DNA from: Acidimicrobiaceae bacterium
Lineage (GTDB): Bacteria > Actinomycetota > Acidimicrobiia > Acidimicrobiales > Acidimicrobiaceae
Assembly: GCA_013044415.1 (NCBI GenBank)
Contig: JABEUO010000188.1
Span: 1 to 9,205 of the forward strand
Reading direction: 5' to 3'
Length of the DNA: 9,205 nucleotides
Position 1 is the stretch's first letter, and each line of letters starts with the position of its first letter. The notes under the pieces are model-generated. The model was not told the origin of the DNA and made no database searches. It saw only the letters and a list, made by a program, of their open reading frames with translations. This document shows, one piece after another, positions 6,142 to 9,205 of this stretch. A program made the position numbers and the translations under genes.

Positions 6142-9100
6142 GGTTTACTAAGCTTACCCTCGCGAAATTCGGCATGTTTACCGACACAGATCTCGACCTC
6201 CTCCCAGAGGGTGTAAACGTCGTCGTCGGTGCGAACGAAGCCGGCAAGACCACCACCATGGCGGCGATCCACCAACTACTCTACGGAATCCCAACCAGGA
6301 GCCCACACTCTTACCTCCATTCCAACTCCGATCTGCGTATTGGGGCTACTATGCGGGAAAACGACGGGGTGGAACTCGAGGTCTTTCGAATAAAGCGCAA
6401 TAATGCCTCTTTGATCTCCCCCTCCGATCAACCAATTGCCGAAGAGACAATGGCCCGACTACTCGGGGGCGTCGGCCCCGAAGCCTATCGAACGATCTTC
6501 TCGATCAGTCACGAGGAGATCGTCTCAGGGGGTGAAGCCCTCCTCAAGGGTGAAGGAGAACTCGGCAGAGCGCTACTCGCTGCTGGTACCGGGCTGACCC
6601 AGCTCAACTCCACTATGGCCAAAATAAACGCAAAGGTAGGCGAACTCTTCAAGCCCTCGGCTTCTAAACCACTAATCAACGAGGCAATCGCCCGCTTCAG
6701 AGACTCCAAGGCGCAGATACGTGAGCATAGCCAAAGCGCATCTGCGGCAGAGAGTGTCGAAGCGAAGCTCAAGGATGCCGAGGGACTCGAAAAGAGACTG
6801 GAGTCGAGGTACAAAGAGCTCATCGAAGAACTCAACCTGACTAGGAGGATCCGTCAGGTGAGGGTACCGATGGAACGGAGGCGAAGCCTCAAGCGGAACC
6901 TCTTAGAACTCACCGAAGAGGGTCCACTAGCCCCCGAGGCTATCGCCACCCAACTTAAGTCGGCCCAAGAGGACCGCCGAGAAGGAAATAGCACCCTGGC
7001 TTCATTCCAGGCGGACCTAGAATCCCTCGACGAGAAACTCTCCAAACTCCAATTCGACGAGGCACTGGTCGCACAGGCCCCCGAAATTGAGGGCCTGGTC
7101 AAGGAGGTAGGGGCGATCAAGCAGAACATGACGGACCTGCCGGGCCTCAACAAAAAAGTTGGGGACCTCGAACGTTCTCTAGAAGCGCTACTCGCTAGGG
7201 TGCCCGAAGGCTGCAGAAGGGGCCCCGATGGAATACCGCAGCTTAGCGACGTTGAACGGTCTCGGATAAGGAGATTGAGCGACGACTCGACACTAGTAAA
7301 AGATGCCTTAGAAAGGTCCCGCACCGAATTAGAGAATACGAAGCACCTCCACAATCGGCTCGAAGACAAATTGAAGGAGGTCCCACATGCCATAGACGTC
7401 TCCAACCTACGCTCGGCCATCGCCCGGATCCGCCAAGAGGGTCAGCTCGAATCGACCCTGGATGACCTGAAAAAGCAGATCGCAGACTCCCTGGTAACCA
7501 CGAGTGCAGAGCTTGCATCCCTCGGGGTCAATATTGAAGTCCGTAGCGCCGATTCCGTCCCCCTGCCGACTTTGGGAAGCGTTAATGAACTCGACAGAAT
7601 TGTCGTCGAAACGAAGTCCGCCTACGATGTAGCTCTCGCCGAGTTGAATCGTCACGAGGCAGATCTCGCCGAACTGAATGAGAAGTTAAAGGCGCATCAA
7701 CTCCTGCTAGACCCACCTTCGGCAGAGCAACTTGCCACCGCCCGAACTTTGCGTGACCAAGGTTGGAAAATAATCAAAGAACTATGGCTGGAAGGCTCCA
7801 CCGACCAGCTACCAGCCGAGGCCTGGAGCAGAGGTCTTCCCCTCGACCGAGCATATGAAGACTCGGTTAAAGGTGCAGATGAAATCGCCGACAGGCTCCG
7901 TCACGAAGCGGAAGCCGTGGAGCATCAAGTGACCCTAAAAGCCCTAATAAGTGCGGAAGAGCTAAGCATCGAGGCGGCTCAGAGTACACTTGAGAGTGCC
8001 AAGGGTAATCACTCAGACGCCCTGGACAGGTGGCGCAACCTTTGGGAGCCATACGGCATCGAAGCCGGCAGTCGTCAGTCGATGGATGAGTTTCTACTCA
8101 ATATGCGGGCTATCTCTGAAGGGGTCAGCAGGCTCAAAGTGCTCGAGAGCCAAGCTGGCTCTTTAGAGGAGACGATCGAAAGATCCAAAGTGGACATTCG
8201 GTTGCTTCTAAACGAGGTCGGCGACCAACCCCCTGGGTCACTGAGCCTGGCGGGTCTGCTCGCCCGCGCGGAGGAGACCTGTTACTCCTCGGATGAAGTA
8301 CGTGAGAAGCGACTATTACTGGAGAGGTCGCTACAGGAGAGTCAAAAGACATTAGAACGCCAAGAAGCCTCATTCCAAAGGGCAGTCGAGGATCACGACA
8401 ACTGGAGCGTCCAATGGTCAGAGGCGGTCGTTCCGTTGGGAATTCCAGCCGACACCCTACCCGCCGACGTTTCTGATCTCTTATCGACCATCCAGGAGAT
8501 CGAAGACATTTCGCTGGACCTCAAAGAACAGCGCCTTAGGGTCAGCGGCATCGAGCGCCGTAACTTGAAAATCGAAGATAGCCTCCATGTCGTACTGCGG
8601 GTGCTGCCCCACCTTGGAATTGAGGAATCGAACACCGAAGTTGCGATCAATGCCTTACAGGCCAGATTAACCATCGCTCAAAACACCGCCGCGACCCAAA
8701 AAGCGCTCCTCGAGCAGCGCAGCGAAAAGGCTGACGACTTCGATCGGATTAGCAGGTCGGTAATCCAAGCCGAGGCACTCATTAAGTGGCTGGTCAGCGA
8801 GTCCGGCTTCGACGATGAGTCCTCGCTAGTGGAAGCTATCGAAAGAACAGATCGAGTAAAGCAGCTTGAGGCTGAGGTCGGCGAAATCGAAGATGACCTT
8901 ATCGCCGCTCATGGCATTCCATTGGATCAATTGGCACGGGAGGTTGAATCCTTTGCTGATGTCGACATAGATGCCAAGATCGAGCAGCTGAACTCACGCC
9001 GTGAAGAATGCGAGGGTGAACGAAATATGGTGGCCCAAGAAATCGGCGGTCTCAGGGCTCAAAAAAATTCGATCAACGATTCCGATGAAGCGGCATTCGA

Positions 9101-9205
9101 AGCCGAGCGTGCACAGCTAATACTCTCCGAAATCGGTAACCATAGCGATGAATACGTCCGACTTACCCTGGCAAAGTACCTTTTAGAGCAGGAGATCTCC
9201 GACTA
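6138..9205 (+). CDS. yhaN: YhaN/Rad50-like AAA ATPase with long coiled coil (partial, C-terminus missing)
   Basis: This SMC/Rad50-type ATPase is the partner of the upstream nuclease. Starting at ATG 6138 in a 4-nt overlap with the nuclease stop, 1022 codons remain open to the window edge. The N-terminal half ATPase shows Walker A GANEAGKTT (31-39), LLYGIPT, a YhaN-like FSISHEEIVSGGEALL (from 121) and GELGRALLAAGTGL (140-153). From about residue 185 onward the sequence is charged and rich in Glu, Leu, Arg and Ala, consistent with long coiled coils interrupted by short Pro/Gly segments. The ABC signature and Walker B should lie in the missing C-terminus. Only three Cys are present (C359, C715, C958) and there is no CxxC, so no Rad50/SbcC zinc hook is evident. 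It is already longer than B. subtilis YhaN (about 960 aa as I recall). Confidence 0.92.
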   Translation, partial: MRFTKLTLAKFGMFTDTDLDLLPEGVNVVVGANEAGKTTTMAAIHQLLYGIPTRSPHSYLHSNSDLRIGATMRENDGVELEVFRIKRNNASLISPSDQPIAEETMARLLGGVGPEAYRTIFSISHEEIVSGGEALLKGEGELGRALLAAGTGLTQLNSTMAKINAKVGELFKPSASKPLINEAIARFRDSKAQIREHSQSASAAESVEAKLKDAEGLEKRLESRYKELIEELNLTRRIRQVRVPMERRRSLKRNLLELTEEGPLAPEAIATQLKSAQEDRREGNSTLASFQADLESLDEKLSKLQFDEALVAQAPEIEGLVKEVGAIKQNMTDLPGLNKKVGDLERSLEALLARVPEGCRRGPDGIPQLSDVERSRIRRLSDDSTLVKDALERSRTELENTKHLHNRLEDKLKEVPHAIDVSNLRSAIARIRQEGQLESTLDDLKKQIADSLVTTSAELASLGVNIEVRSADSVPLPTLGSVNELDRIVVETKSAYDVALAELNRHEADLAELNEKLKAHQLLLDPPSAEQLATARTLRDQGWKIIKELWLEGSTDQLPAEAWSRGLPLDRAYEDSVKGADEIADRLRHEAEAVEHQVTLKALISAEELSIEAAQSTLESAKGNHSDALDRWRNLWEPYGIEAGSRQSMDEFLLNMRAISEGVSRLKVLESQAGSLEETIERSKVDIRLLLNEVGDQPPGSLSLAGLLARAEETCYSSDEVREKRLLLERSLQESQKTLERQEASFQRAVEDHDNWSVQWSEAVVPLGIPADTLPADVSDLLSTIQEIEDISLDLKEQRLRVSGIERRNLKIEDSLHVVLRVLPHLGIEESNTEVAINALQARLTIAQNTAATQKALLEQRSEKADDFDRISRSVIQAEALIKWLVSESGFDDESSLVEAIERTDRVKQLEAEVGEIEDDLIAAHGIPLDQLAREVESFADVDIDAKIEQLNSRREECEGERNMVAQEIGGLRAQKNSINDSDEAAFEAERAQLILSEIGNHSDEYVRLTLAKYLLEQEISD

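Noticed and set aside
6854..7420. 188-codon minus-strand frame inside the ATPase gene
   Set aside because: It is an antisense shadow of the coiled-coil coding sequence, rich in Ser and Arg as expected from reversed Glu/Leu-rich codons.

Overview
This window of about 9.2 kb looks like ordinary bacterial chromosome. Moderate GC (roughly 53%), frequent GTG/TTG starts, many AGG arginine codons and a stand-alone PheA with an ACT domain suggest an actinobacterium of moderate GC, possibly an acidophilic Acidimicrobiia relative. That placement is inference from style and gene content only.

Layout: (1) 1-662, minus strand: the 5' part of larB (nickel-pincer cofactor synthesis), cut by the window edge. 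(2) 663-1188: a divergent, mostly non-coding gap. (3) 1189-1944, plus: a solitary Fic-fold protein whose catalytic His is replaced by Gln and whose GNG/GNK position is GNE. (4) 1945-2345: a gap with no convincing gene. (5) 2346-3152, plus: a crotonase-superfamily protein that keeps one catalytic Glu position and has Cys at the other. (6) 3153-3562: a gap containing a good hairpin 28 nt after the crotonase stop. (7) 3563-4507, plus: pheA, prephenate dehydratase with ACT domain. (8) 4533-4616, plus: tRNA-Ser(UGA). (9) 4891-6141 and 6138-end, plus: an ATGA-overlapping pair for an Mre11/SbcD-type nuclease (YhaO-like) and a very long coiled-coil ATPase (YhaN/Rad50-like), cut by the right edge.

The first 3.6 kb holds single genes separated by gaps of 400-530 nt. 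In the last 5.7 kb, pheA and the tRNA lie close together, and the nuclease/ATPase pair is translationally coupled and should form one DNA-end-processing complex. LarB, Fic and the crotonase show no evident functional link. I found no CRISPR array, insertion sequence or phage gene. The observations most worth checking are the degenerate Fic active site, the altered crotonase catalytic residue and the apparent lack of a zinc hook in the ATPase. I see no clear evidence of a wholly new multi-gene system.
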